DNA from: Xylogone sp. PMI_703
Lineage: Eukaryota; Ascomycota; Leotiomycetes
DNA: 64,000 nt
Direction of reading: 5' to 3'
Assembly: GCA_021399445.1 (NCBI GenBank)
Contig: JAJTUQ010000003.1
Span: forward strand, 2,170,001 to 2,234,000
The translations under genes were made by a program, and so were the position numbers. The notes under the pieces are model-generated. The model did not search any database. It was given only the letters and a program-made list of their open reading frames with translations, and had not been told where the DNA came from. Of the stretch, positions 22,735 through 34,582 are shown piece after piece. Numbering within the stretch: the stretch's first letter is position 1; each line of letters opens with the position of its first letter.

Positions 22735-25700
22735 TTAGTAACAGCTTCTACAGTACAAGTCCTTACAAGCATGAACTTCTCTACTCTTGATAAGCGCCAC
22801 CTCCCCGTCTTTAGGAAATAGTAAAGTCCCATCCGCAAGCATGGTGCTGAGACGAAGAGCCTCACCACTTAACCAGTCTCTTGGTATAAAATAATGTTTT
22901 CGGAGGATATTTTCCCCGAGCAATGTTCTTTGCTGCCAAGTACATACCCAATATTTCTTATCTATGAAAACAAGCTTTCGCTGTGGCAGAACGCAAAGTG
23001 GCACATTTATTTGCGACTGAACTTCTATTGGAATTTCAATAATTGGGACTGTGTGGACTCTATTCTGCTCGATTCGATCAAAAGACTTGCTCTCAAAGAT
23101 GACTGTATGCTGACGTCGGTTAGGAAGTTCGCACGAATGCTGGAGGATGATATATAATTTGTCAGGGGATATGATCAAACGATTTATCTCCCCAGTCATG
23201 TTCTTTCCCGCTGAGCGGGATCTGAACTCGTCGCCAAGGTTACCGGCTGTGTCATCCAATGCAGGAGTAGATGTAGTTTCTGGGTACGCCAAAGTGGCCA
23301 CTTCAGAAAAGTCATCCCATCTGTAAGCCTTAATGCAGCCCACCTCAAAAGATAGTAGGAAGTTTGGGTTAGATGGGTGGTTTATCCATTTCCTCGCCGG
23401 TGACTCCAGTGAAATATCGATGGTTCCGATAAGCTCTTTCGTTTCCACGGACCATATCATCGCTGACGTCTGTGTTGCTGAGGTTTGAATCCAGGAAAAT
23501 AACTCTTTCGAGCTAGCGCTTAATACTATCTGTAATATGTTCCTCCACATGCTTCCAGTTCGAGGATTAATAGTGCGCTCAGCATTACCATGAATTGCTT
23601 TGTGTAGGTCGGATGACGGGATAAGAGAAGTGATGTGAACTTGCCCCCCTGATGCAAGAATTGCAATATTATGAGCATTTGGCTCTATGTCAATATGCCG
23701 AATCGGGGACTTGGATTGATCTTGCCAGAGATCTACTAGTCCACCTTCCTCATAAACTTGAACTAGACCTGCATCATTTCCAGATACAAAACTTTTCGCT
23801 GAATTTTGTACTCCGAGTACGGTAATCGGGCTGTGAGACCCGCCAGGATTCAGAGCCATTGGTGCCATCATGCCCCCCGTTCCATCTTCCGAATCTGTTA
23901 AATAAATTAGAGCAGGTAACTCCCATATATTACATAACCCCTTGCGTAAGTCATATATCCGGCGAGAGTCGGGACTGAACCCTATGTCAATTATCCTCTC
24001 ATAGATAGGAAACTCATAGAGAAGAGTAAAACTATGAAAATTGTATACTTTTGCTCCTGATTTATCTGCGACTGTAACCAGTTTTCCGTTCGGACTGCAA
24101 GCGATCTGTGGTTTGGCAACAAATCGTTCGGTCATTTCTTGATACACTCCTGTATATGGATTCCATTTAAATACTGTTCCACCTTCATATCGACCTATCA
24201 ACGTGCTTGATTTGGGATGCCATATTACTCGCTCAACCACTGTCCAATTGCTTGGATTTTGATCTCTCATACATTTTGCAACCATTTCAACTGGCTCGAC
24301 TCTCAAGACTGAAAGTGGGAATTTCCTATACCCAACAGCTACGTGCTCTATATCAGCATCGAAAGCAATGCAACTAGGAGTGCCATGCATGGGAAGCAAT
24401 CCTTCAGCGAATGGTAGCCACCCCTCTTCTATATTGTTAAGTGAGACAGACTTTAAAGCACCGATGTCGCATGTCATGATGAGCTTTGAGTCGTCTGTAG
24501 AAAATATCAGATCAATAGCTTTGGTCCTTGCCGGGCGAGGGATTTCGAACAACAAACTCCCCGTCCTAACGTGCCAGATTCTGGTGGCATTAAGGCTAGC
24601 ACATGCAATCATATCACCATTATGGCTGAAGCACATACAGAGCACGTATTCTTTCTGTTCAATTGTCGTTGTTTTCTCAAATGTGGTGGAGTCATATATT
24701 ATGATGTTCTTGGGGGACGGGACAACGGCGAATACGTCACCAGAACAGAGAATAGTTTTAGCAAGAGATCCTGGGGGAAAGTTGACTCTTCCGATGTTGT
24801 CATCCCATATTTGCGAAGATAGGCCACTAACGTTTAAAAGGGTGGAGTCCTTGGCAAACTGCTGAAATATCATGGAACTTCTTGGACAAAATGGTGGGAT
24901 GAGCTTGAAGATTGCTGCCGGGTGGTCCATTAGAACTTCGCTAAATTGGCTCACAATCCTCTTTATGTCCATGGCCCAGGATCCAATAAACTTCAGGTCA
25001 CTAAGCAGTCGAGAAGACGAGTCTCTCGTAAGTAGATGGTCCTTTCTTCGGTGAATATATTTGGCTAGCGACATTGAGGCAGATACCAATTCTTTAATCT
25101 CACCAAGAGTTGCGAGAGTCGATATCCATGCGAGGATAGATTGTTTTCGGAGGAATTCAGTTAAGCAGTCAAAGACTTCTTCAGAATCTGGTGGGCATTG
25201 CTCTAAATGGTAGGCCCATGAGGTGGCTGCGTAGGATAGGAGTGCCCCTTTGAGACTAGTTTGTGAATCAATATACCGTATGCACTTCAAGAATAGAGTC
25301 TCGTGCGCTGACAAAGGATCTATATAGAGAGAAATATCCGGTCTTGTAGTAAGGAAATGAGAAGCAGTTTCGTGCAACACCAACACTTTGGATGACAATG
25401 TGTCAACGATAATGAACTGTCCACATATGCCCATGATCATTCTTCCAAGGTTGAGGGATGGCACTTCAGGTTGGAGAGCTTCGGAAAGCTCATCCATGCC
25501 TAATGGCCGACGGGAGCAGATTACCCATAATAGGATTTTTCTAGCCCAAATTTTGTGAGCGGGTTTCAATGAATTTACCTGGGAGATCTCCATACGTAGA
25601 TACATATCCTCCATTCCGTCTGGTAGTCGTTCCAATACTTCCTCAATTTCTTCTGGTGTGTAGGAATGGAGTATTTCATTCAACGCCATTGTAACCCATA

Positions 25701-27725
25701 GAAAATTGCCATTAGCTTTAGCAAGAACTGTTTTAGCAATTTCATCTTTCGTCTCCAAGTCAACACCTTTCAACAGCTTAATTTCGTGCTCAACGAAAAG
25801 TTTAATATCACGAGTCTCATTTGCAATAGATATTATATCAAGCTGCAAGTCTAATGCAAGCCGATCGAATGCTAGTCTGAGATCAACAGTATCACGGCTG
25901 GCCAAGAGAATCTTGACGGGTATCTGTGACGAGGAGCAGCCTGCTAATATCTCTGCTAATATGCTCGGCGAATCTGCTTCATCCAATGCATCGATAACAA
26001 GATACAACGGACGAGAGACAGGAATCTTGAAGAGTACATCGATGAAAACCCGTCTCCAAATGGTCTTTGCATCCGCTCTCTCTAGTTTCAGTATGGAATT
26101 TTTGATTTCGGCTAGTGCTTTGCAGAATTCAGGCACCTGTTCAGCAGCTTGGAAGGCCAACGATCTTAAACATGTAGCTGGTGATCTCTTCAGCTGATCA
26201 CTGAATCTGAAAAAGAAGTAACAGCATAGCTTGCTCCGTTCTACTATGGTGTTGATGATATAGGTGGTTAAAACTGATTTCCCGGTCCCTGGAGGTGCAC
26301 AAATCCATAGAACACGGGATTCTGTGGGGTCCTGGAGCCATGAGTCGAAGATGTTGTTATCAGTAATCCAGTCACAGGTTCCTAGCCGCCATCGGTCCCT
26401 AAAAAATTTGAAATCCTCAGTTGGTGCTTCTGCAACTCCGAGCATTTCAGTAATTTTGGCGATGTATTCTTTACCTTCGGCTTCAGTCACTTCAGTAGCT
26501 GGAATGTGTCAATATTTAAAATTTGATATCTATGTATGGTGATAACCCACCTTTTCTATGTACATCAGAGACTAAACCCTTGAGCGCATTGCGAACTCTA
26601 ATATAATTCGGATCGTTCGGACTACTGTATTTACAGACAGTGTGATGGTCTGCATTGAGCGGTACCGATACCTCTCCAGGGTAGTTCAAAATAGATGAAT
26701 CCTTGTCCACAATTATCTGAAGAAGGTAAGTATAGTATTTAACTGGGTGGCTAATTTTCACAACTTACTTCTTTTTTTGGTCCAATTGAGGTATGTAGTG
26801 TTTCGTACAAGGAAAATATTTGTAACTTCGGAGCAATGTGACGAAAAAGCTCATTAATGTCTTCTAATGTAGAAGAACCTTTTTCAAGCTCAGATATGTA
26901 CCTTTTAGAAGAGTGGTGAGAAAGAGTCAGAAGCCGACTAAGGATTGGTGCCAGGTTCGATCCTCGATGCGGAGTGGATAAGAATACAATTGACTTAATT
27001 GATGCTATAGTATCTCTGTATGTATCATCATTCTGACCTATAATATAGGCTTTCTTGACAACTAATCCACCCATGGAATGGGCAACAAAAATAATAGGCC
27101 TCTTCGACATACGAGCATCACCGTCGGAGTCATTAGACATAAACTGAACTGCATAGAGCAAATCTTTTGCAAAGTCAGATATTCTCGATATATTCGCAGG
27201 CCCTAAAAAGTCCGCATTGTATCCAAATGTTAGGATTCTAGCAGTCTGGATTACTGGCTCTGAGGGGAGCCATTCCTGTGGCCAGAAAAGGGCTGGATCG
27301 CGATCCTTCGACCATGTTTGGCGGCTTGACCCTCCGAGTCCATGGACAAATATAATATCTAAGGTTGGTAATGCAGTAGGCTCATGGAGGATAGTTAATC
27401 CCAAAGGATCTAGTCTCCTATCTGGAAATTTTGCTCGCTGCTGTGTGAGAACACTCGCGTGCCCCTTGGGCGAGGCGGCTCCTTGCAGTGATTTGCTGGA
27501 CAGTGCGTTCTGTCCTGACGAGCTTCCATTTACAGGAACCATGCACACTTTGTCAGCTCCCGAAATACTCGTGACATTTAGCGTTTCTGGCTCCGGTTCC
27601 GAGGGAGCCTTATTTTTGGACTTTAGAGCCTTGCGTTTGGCAAGAGTCTTTCTGAACTGATGATATTGTTAGGCGGGGTAGACGTTGACATATGAAGATA
27701 CATAGGGTCACCATACGTGTAACAT
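22735..27725 (-). CDS. NLR-type protein: alpha/beta-hydrolase - NACHT - WD-like repeats
   Basis: Fungal NOD-like receptor of about 1608 aa. Exons 27725-27717 (three codons), 27656-26769, 26716-26551 and 26498-22735 join in frame; the tiny first exon is the least certain part, the alternative start being the ATG at 27542. Residues about 75-300: serine-hydrolase fold of the PGAP1/DUF676 kind, with FVHGLGG and the nucleophile Ser197 in VAHSMGG. Residues about 395-600: NACHT NTPase, Walker A APPGTGKS (Lys428) and Walker B LVIDALDEAD. Residues about 940-1550: degenerate beta-propeller repeats (for example FSHNGDMIACAS, FSPDSRRIYDL). Such proteins are known or suspected to act in non-self recognition and programmed cell death. 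The reading frame is intact. Confidence 0.88.
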
Positions 27726-28349
27726 CTATTCAAGAACACATAAACTGTAAGCCTGCAATTGAATAAGACGCTGAAAGCGGAAGAATGCACGGGGGTGTTG
27801 AAACGCAGATGTTAAAGAATGAAGTCTAGCATGTCAACAAGTTCCCATCTTAAGTGGCTGTGTTGTACCAATGGCAAGGCACTCAGGGTTGCGGGCGCTT
27901 ACAGGCATCGCCACGATGCAGAATATCCAATCATGCTCAAGGCGGCAAGTACAAGCCACCGCATGTGACTGCAACAATCTTTTGAAAACTATTAGGAGCC
28001 ACGAGACATACAACAAACAAACAATTATTTTGTAGAAAGTATGAATACCATAGCTGAAATTGGGAATACTTAGAGCTGGTAGTTCACTGGTTCAATTACT
28101 TTGTATTGCTATTTTCAACAAATATGGCGAGGAGCTATTATTTGTATCTTAACTCGCTATCTATTGAACTCAAGTGTCAAGAAAAATGTTAAAAGTAATT
28201 AGCAATTTAGCGTGGATTGGTTATCAGAATTATACTTGAGTTAAAGTGAGCCCAACACTATCTCAGCTTCATGTACTGATATTTGCAAGTACAATCTTGC
28301 TTTCGGTGCCCCTGGGTTTGTGACCCCATGGCTATGTTGGGGGTTCCGG
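27726..28349. other. Intergenic upstream of the NLR
   Basis: No gene recognised; a 60-codon minus ORF at 27834-28016 has no motif. Confidence 0.45.
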
Positions 28350-29106
28350 CAAAGGATACCACAGTTTCCTTTACAAACGTATGTAACGGAGTCAAACTCA
28401 ACCTCATTTCTACAGATAACGGATGTGGGATAGTGGTGTGTGGTCGTATATCGGTGAAGCTTTGGTCAGTCGAAAAGAAGGAGGTGATCAGTTCCCTGCA
28501 AATTCCAGAGGGCATGAAACCGAGGGAATGGATAAATCACCCTAAGAACAGTGATTTATTACTCTTATTCGAAATTAGCTGTATCAAAGTCTATCAAAAA
28601 GCGGATTTAGTTGACATCACAACTCTATCATATTCGAAACCTAGCGGACGCCGCTCGATTGATCTGCTTGACCAGGGGCTCCTACAGATAAAAAGGCTAT
28701 TTACATCTCCCGACGGATCTTACATAATTTTCAAATACTTTCGCCCTTTGTCAAAAGAACACAATAGGCAGCAAACAGTCATCTTCAATAGTAAGTCATT
28801 TGAGCAAACACCGCCAAGGAAATCACGCCAATATTTATTCCGGAAGAGATTCAATCACAAATAGAAATACCTCTCTGTACTCCCAGAACAAAGATTTATT
28901 TTCATTGATAAGAGCTATTGGGTGTGTTCGTGGCAATGGGGCGGGAGAACCGGGAGGAACGAGGTGCAAAGGTACTTTTTCCTGCCGAGGGATTGGCTAA
29001 ACGCAGATTGCCTTGCTTTATGTACGATGCTGAGTGATGGAACACTGCCATGTCTAAAAAATGGAGAGGTTGCAATCATTAGAAGTGATGTTGGGCTAAA
29101 CTTCTA
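28350..29106 (+). pseudogene. Chimeric relic: 3' end of an NmrA gene joined to 3' end of an NLR gene
   Basis: Two pieces abut near 28431. From 28350 to 28431 the minus strand encodes IPHPLSVE..LSLTPL..FV..TVVSF, matching the C-terminal end of the NmrA gene at 29648-30743. From 28432 the plus strand matches the last third of the NLR gene at 22735-27725: LWSVEKKEVI, REWINHPKNS, RQQTVIFNSKSFE, EIQSQIEIPLC, DKSYWVCSWQ, FFLPRDWL, MLSDGTL and GEVAII all have counterparts there. Frame changes occur after KSFE and before DKSYW, and two stops follow TKIYFH, so it is dead. The NLR piece is inverted relative to the intact NLR. Confidence 0.8.
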
Positions 29107-29647
29107 GGTTCTGGTTGTAAAGTGCGTATGATTTGCGGGTACCACCTCTGTTAAGATAGATAGCTAGCTAGCTAGCTAGCTATTAATATGTAGCACACTC
29201 AACCCACCCAAAATGGTCTAGTTATGATAGATGTGGATAATTATAAATTCATTCCTCTCAGATGTCGAAGGGCCAGATGTTAGTCGGAAGTTCCAATAGT
29301 TTAATATTGATACTTCATATGACGTATAGTACTGCTGAATGGCCGAAATAAGCTAGTATACATAATACTATTCTCATTTACAGTTTACGTAGAGTAGTCA
29401 CATCCTTTTACATAGCTATAATTAGAAGAGAATTTCACTCGTTGTATGAGGAAAGAATGAGTCCCATTGCAGTGTCCCTCGCTGTCGGGGGCGTTCGTCA
29501 CACAAAGTTAAAGAGATATTAGGATATGCTAGAATGGTACGATTACAGCCGTTCAGCAAGACAACAGTGTGCTAATGGCTGTAATTCAATTTAAAAGTGT
29601 GCAAAGTGATCTCCGGCCTTCTAAATTGCGGGCTGGAGCCGCTCTCT
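29107..29647. other. Intergenic with TAGC microsatellite
   Basis: Contains an uninterrupted TAGC tandem repeat at 29161-29182. No coding signal. Confidence 0.55.
29161..29182. repeat. TAGC microsatellite
   Basis: Five and a half copies of TAGC in a row. Confidence 0.9.
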
Positions 29648-30743
29648 TTATAGGCATGGTACCCCTACTATGCCAGTCATGATGACTGATCCGTCTTGAT
29701 CAGCCATACTTGCCATACCAGCTCTCGTCACCGGACTCTTATCTTGCAAGCTTCTCTTTGTGTCAAGTTTTCTGACAAAGGAGACCACAGTCTTGTTCAC
29801 AAACTCAGGTAACGGAGTCAAACTCAGTCCAGTTTCCACAGACAACGGATGTGGGATCTGTATATCAGCGTAGAGACCCCATTCATTGTAGTAATGGTAC
29901 ATCTGATTCAGGTCCTCAAATCCAGAATCAGGTGTTGTAATAAGCCGCGTATCTTTACCAGTGTGCTTCTTCACTTCGTCCACCACGTCCTGCATACTAT
30001 ACATCCCGCTAACGCAATAGAGCGATTTCCCGAGTATTTCTGGACTAGAAGTATACTTTTTCAGTATTGCAGCAACCGATCGTCCAAGATCTCTCTCGAT
30101 CCAAATCATTCCTAATTTGACATCTGGATGTAGAATTGGTTGTGAGATGGTGTAGCCACTACCGTCCTTTCCCATGCAACCGAAGTTGATGAAGTTATCC
30201 ATGAATAATCCTAAATGAAGATCAACGTGGGGTATTTCCTTGTATTTGAGATATTGCGATACGGTGAACTTGTTCTCAACAAGACGAGGACTATTAAACC
30301 GAGCTCCAGTTCGTAACAATGCACTTGGCACCGTTGACCAAATGAATAGCTTCACACCTTGCTCTTTGGCAATATCTGCCATGGCACAACCCTGGCGAGC
30401 CTCTTCAAGAGTATCGTTTTGAATGCTCGGATCGTAGAAGTTAGTGACGGCGTAGACTGCTTCAGCACCTTTAAATGCAGGTATAAGTGTGTCAGGCTTA
30501 GACATATCGGCTTCAACAAGTGTAACATTTGGAAGGGATAATAGTTTCTGCGCAGCAGCGCTTTTGGAATTACGTGTCACAGCACGAATCGAGAATTCTG
30601 GCACTTCGGAGAGCGCTCTAACGACCTATAGAAGACCTGGTTAGTAGAGTTATTAGCTGCTTGATGACGAGACGCCTTACTGCTCCACCTTGGACTCCAG
30701 TAGAGCCCATGACTGTGATAATACGCTTTGAAGTAGAGGCCAT
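29648..30743 (-). CDS. NmrA-like NAD(P)-binding protein
   Basis: Exons 30743-30681 and 30625-29648, joined in phase 0, give 346 aa. The N-terminus is a Rossmann fold with MGSTGVQGGAV, followed after the intron by VVRALSEVPEFSIRAVTRN, the NmrA-family pattern. Family members are redox/NAD(P)-sensing regulators or reductases (NmrA, HSCARG, isoflavone-reductase-like). The central part (FINFGCMGKDGSGYTI, MIWIERDLGRSVAAIL) is typical. The catalytic Tyr-x-x-x-Lys of SDRs is not evident, favouring a sensor or atypical reductase role. Its 3' end has a duplicated fragment at 28350-28431. It is the nearest gene on the left of the peptide cluster, in the same orientation as the next gene, but membership is unproven. 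Confidence 0.82.
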
Positions 30744-31724
30744 TGTAAAAACAGTTAATAATTATGGATCTGAAGGGGGGAGCAACTCTACACAAAACTC
30801 GAATATAGGCTAGATGATATGAACATGCGTTTGGAAAACTAGAATTGACAACTAGGAAATATGATATTATTATAAGTAATCGAGAGGATGTCATACACAT
30901 GGCCCGGACCTAGTGCAATTTGTATTGCAGCTCACATATGACGGAGTGTAACTTGGTTGTATTGCCCCGAGAGCTCAAAGCCGCGAGATCCTCGGGTCTT
31001 CTGTCAATATTTATATGTATTAGCCCGATATATACTGTGCTTGATGTGGAATTTAACTATGTGATAGCTCGTACTGAAAATAAACATCCTTGATCCACAT
31101 CCTTTGCAAGATTAGCTCTCAAATCATGTAAGAAACCATGTGTATTGGTTTTCCTTCCTGGGGGAATTTGGTACTGGCTCAGAACTTTTGAGCAGGATGA
31201 CATCATATCTATTTACAAGTACAATACAGGTGTAGGGGAACTACTACGATCAATGTAATATGAGTTCAGGCATACGATACATAGTCTAAAAGAATGTTGC
31301 CCCGAGGTATTAGTATCGTGATCAATAGATTCTATATTCAGAGTTGCCGAGAATTTCGGAGTTGCAGTTATCCATGTTTAGAATCGAATGATGACTTATT
31401 GAGTGCACCGTTTTCATCTAGCAACTACTACAAAGGGCCAAGCGACAGGAAATTACCAAGTTCTCTAGTATATTGAGTGTCTTAACATTTATGAATACTG
31501 TGGTGGCCATTAGTACGACGTTAAATTCCGGCATGTATCAGTTAGTCCGTTTCGGCTGCCGTCGGTCGAACATCACCAACCGAGGTTGGTCTTGTCAATT
31601 TGAAATTCCTCCAGAAAAAGTGCCGATACTGTATTTAGTACACATCGATTTAAGACAACTCGGACCTATTAAAGTAACCGGAATAATACTCTTCTACCGC
31701 AATATCTAACCATAAATACAATCG
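30744..31724. other. Intergenic, no gene seen
   Basis: Plus-strand ORFs 31294-31476 and 31473-31709 lack motifs. Left edge of the candidate peptide cluster. Confidence 0.45.
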
Positions 31725-32852
31725 TTAAAAACAAGCATTCGGTATCCATGCTAACGAAAACTCTTTATCCTCATTTGTTAATATCGGCTCCGACCACTGT
31801 TCCCCTTCAAAGAATATAAACTTATCTAGACTATTGAAACAGTGCTCAATATGCTTATAATCGACATCTCGCGGACAGACATGCTTTCCCGTCTCTCTTG
31901 CCTGCCAGTACCTCCTAAACACCAGAATGCAATGGGCAGGATGATAGAATCTATCTAGTTTGATACCCATTTGGGATGGATGCTCGTAGAATGACTCGTT
32001 GAGATAATCCTTACTTACGCGGATGGCTTCAACTTCTGTATAGCGATTCCTGAACCACTGTTGGTATTTTCGTTCAGTGTCGTCGATAAGGTGGGGAGGG
32101 ACCATTGATGCGTCGTCTAGCCGTACAAACCACTCATCTTTATTGTGCTTGGTTTCGGTAGCCCACTCTGAGAAGCTAATCCAGGGGCGGGTGAACTGAA
32201 GCTGGTATCGGGGTCCTTTGGTACCCTTCAAATCCCAGTGCATCCATGGAGAAATAGGACTTTTTGATTCATGACGTTTGATTGCCGGTATTATTAATGC
32301 CAAGCTCATGAGGACAAGCGTCATTGATGCCACTATGAGAAAACAATTTCGAAGAAAGAAGCGAGCAGATTTCTTTAGATGGCTAGTGGAACTTGCGTCG
32401 CTTTCTTCCAGAGCAAGCCTGTCTTGGAAGGAATTGAAGAAGGATCCAGACGATTCTCCGTTTAGACTCAAGATAGAAACGAGGGAAGTTATCCTACCAC
32501 CCTTTTGATATGCATCGTTGGAGAGAGTATATTGGAAAGTGGTGGAAGACTCTTTGCACTGCTGGAAGAATTTCTTGGCGTATTCAAACCCATCCTCAAA
32601 GGACCACGTGGAAGTCTCAGGGACTTGAGATAGCCAAACACAGAATGTTCTTTGTCCAGCAACCTGAAGAAGTATTTTGCTTCTGACAATGTCAGTGCAG
32701 CCCGTGCAAGCAGCGCTCAGTAGCAAGTCTGCAAGATCTATAGGACCAGTGGGTACTTCGGGATTGGATGAAGATATAACTCGGAAGCTTGGCGATCTAG
32801 GAGTATTGTCTTCTCCAGATATCATACGAAAGAATGGTAGAAACTTCATCAT
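31725..32852 (-). CDS. UstYa-like (double HxxHC) membrane protein with long N-terminal extension
   Basis: Single exon, 375 aa from the ATG at 32852; a second ATG follows directly, and the open frame extends upstream only with non-ATG codons. Two HxxHC motifs, HPAHC (304-308) and HIEHC (334-338), are spaced 30 residues apart as in UstYa/DUF3328 proteins, the copper-dependent peptide oxidases of fungal RiPP pathways. A membrane segment lies at about 170-192 (FLIVASMTLVLMSLALII). The roughly 170 residues before it (LADLLLSAACTGC, VCWLSQ-like and KKFFQQCKESS) are unusual, since UstYa proteins normally have a short cytoplasmic tail. Assignment rests on motif spacing and context. Minus strand, alongside the next UstYa-like gene. 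Confidence 0.65.
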   Translation of the reverse strand: MMKFLPFFRMISGEDNTPRSPSFRVISSSNPEVPTGPIDLADLLLSAACTGCTDIVRSKILLQVAGQRTFCVWLSQVPETSTWSFEDGFEYAKKFFQQCKESSTTFQYTLSNDAYQKGGRITSLVSILSLNGESSGSFFNSFQDRLALEESDASSTSHLKKSARFFLRNCFLIVASMTLVLMSLALIIPAIKRHESKSPISPWMHWDLKGTKGPRYQLQFTRPWISFSEWATETKHNKDEWFVRLDDASMVPPHLIDDTERKYQQWFRNRYTEVEAIRVSKDYLNESFYEHPSQMGIKLDRFYHPAHCILVFRRYWQARETGKHVCPRDVDYKHIEHCFNSLDKFIFFEGEQWSEPILTNEDKEFSLAWIPNACF

Positions 32853-33847
32853 ATAGTTAATTCTAGTTGTGGAGAATTGTCCACTTTGCTGAGACAGCTT
32901 CGAGATGCACAAATTTGGAGCATACAAGCAGAATGGATAATACAATACCAACTCATTTCACAAAATTGTCCATAAGTTATTATTTTCTCTTGTAATTTAA
33001 CGATGTTATTTACCACCGAGAAAGATGTGAGAGTCACCTTCCTTTTTTTCGATAGCCGCAGGCAGTATTGTTGGTATCAGAAGTACTTTACGTCGCCTGC
33101 AGAACCGGACTACGGCCGCAGTGAGGCGTAAGTAATAAGCCGATCCAATGGGATTGGCTTTCCTGTAGTTTGACGACAGCACAACAGCATACATTATCGG
33201 TGCATGTTCACTATTCACCAACACCCGGAAGCATTTGGAATATGGAATATGCACGTCGTATTGGAAACCATTGCGTCGTAAATGATAGTCTCAAGTCCTA
33301 GTGCAAGGATGTTGCAACGAAGACCAATTATGCCCAGGTTTGAGCTAGAGACTGGCCTTACCGTGATCCCCCGCTGAGATGTGTTCTTCTCTTTGGTACT
33401 CCACCAATTGTATACCACGGCCAAAACGTCAAGCTTTGCATGGATACTATACTTTGCCTTCTGCTTTAGTTCATTGCACTCACTCACTCACTCAAGGTAA
33501 ACCGGTTTAGGTCACGTCATGTTGGCATATCCTACAGGTAACAAATTTCAATTGAGTCCCTAGATTGAGCCTATCCCACTTCAAGATATGCTTGTCTAAT
33601 GGTTTAGATTCCTAACCAGAGCGTATTCTGCGGCAAAGAGTTGATACATCGACTATACTGTTCCGCATGCAACCACATGCAGATACTGCAATCTGAGACG
33701 CGTATACTTCTTTGCCAAAATCGTTAGCTCAGCAATCTAAACTATTAACAGGGCACAACTAGCTACTGAGCCGACAATTGTAAGATATTGTCGAGTATTG
33801 AGAAAGCTATGAGAGCATAACGGGGGATTATTCTAAATGCTAAACTC
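32853..33847. other. Intergenic between two UstYa-like genes
   Basis: Small minus ORFs at 33006-33254 and 33215-33487 show no motif. A CACT microsatellite sits at 33477-33494. No supported gene. Confidence 0.45.
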
Positions 33848-34582
33848 TCATTCCTCATTCGTGTTGAGTGCAACCCCAGAAACAGTTCCATATCCGGGCT
33901 TTTGCAAGATCTCTCCACAGTGCTTAATATGGTGCTCAGTATCAGATCTCGGTTCAACTATCTTTCCAGTGAGCTTCGTCCGAAACTGCTTCCTCCAGTA
34001 AAAGATACAATGTATAGTATGCCAATGTTCATTCATATGGACCCGAGCAGATGAATTATCACCCATAGCGGCAACTTCATTAGGGTCTACTTCTATAGTA
34101 TGACGAGCATCTGCATAGTACACCCACGTCCCATTTGGCCCATTTCCTGCGGTGTTGAACTCAGCAGTAAGGTCATCGTCTCGGCAGTGCTCAGGTAGCC
34201 ATGCCATAGCTAAAGAGTCGAATTTGCAACCTCTCGAGATCGCTTCTGCAACTGAATCTCCGCAATCGCATCCTTGGAGAATTTGTGAATGTGCGCGAAT
34301 GTCATAATTCGTGGTAATCCGCGTGAAAATGCTGAAGAGGCCCCAGAATGCAAGTGAGAATAAGGTGATGTCTTTAAGAAGTTTAATACACGGGGATGAA
34401 TAGAATGGACTAGATCCTTTGCGCAAAGGCTTAGAATCGTCTATGCTTAAGAAGTGTTTCCCTCTCAGAATTGTTGTTTTCAACCGAGAAGATTGCGAGG
34501 TATCACCTTCAAGGAGCTCGTCATCAGAGCTCTCTTGATCGATTCTTTGATTCCAACTTATCAGCTTAGATTCGACGATCAT
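33848..34582 (-). CDS. UstYa-like (double HxxHC) membrane protein
   Basis: Single exon, 244 aa. Type II membrane topology: polar N-terminus, hydrophobic segment at about residues 68-86 (DITLFSLAFWGLFSIFTRI), then a lumenal domain with CGDSVAEAISRGCKFDSLAMAWLPEHC, a Cys-rich entry motif shared with the gene at 35257-35982. Two HxxHC motifs follow: HTIHC (188-192) and HIKHC (218-222), separated by an Arg-rich YWRKQFR stretch. In UstYa enzymes the paired HxxHC residues are needed for activity and probably bind copper. Transcribed divergently from 35257-35982 across a 674-bp shared promoter, which fits co-regulation. The first Cys motif sets it apart from canonical UstYa, so it may be a distinct clade. 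Confidence 0.72.
   Translation of the reverse strand: MIVESKLISWNQRIDQESSDDELLEGDTSQSSRLKTTILRGKHFLSIDDSKPLRKGSSPFYSSPCIKLLKDITLFSLAFWGLFSIFTRITTNYDIRAHSQILQGCDCGDSVAEAISRGCKFDSLAMAWLPEHCRDDDLTAEFNTAGNGPNGTWVYYADARHTIEVDPNEVAAMGDNSSARVHMNEHWHTIHCIFYWRKQFRTKLTGKIVEPRSDTEHHIKHCGEILQKPGYGTVSGVALNTNEE

Noticed and set aside
28258..28515. Minus ORF of 85 codons as an independent gene
   Set aside because: Its recognisable part is a fragment of the NmrA gene's end; the remainder is antisense to the NLR relic.
30744..31724. ORFs at 31294-31476 and 31473-31709 as a possible small cluster peptide
   Set aside because: No signal peptide, no dibasic repeats and no homology cue.
33006..33487. Minus ORFs between the two UstYa-like genes as an additional small gene
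   Set aside because: They overlap in different frames without a donor/acceptor pair that yields a motif-bearing protein.
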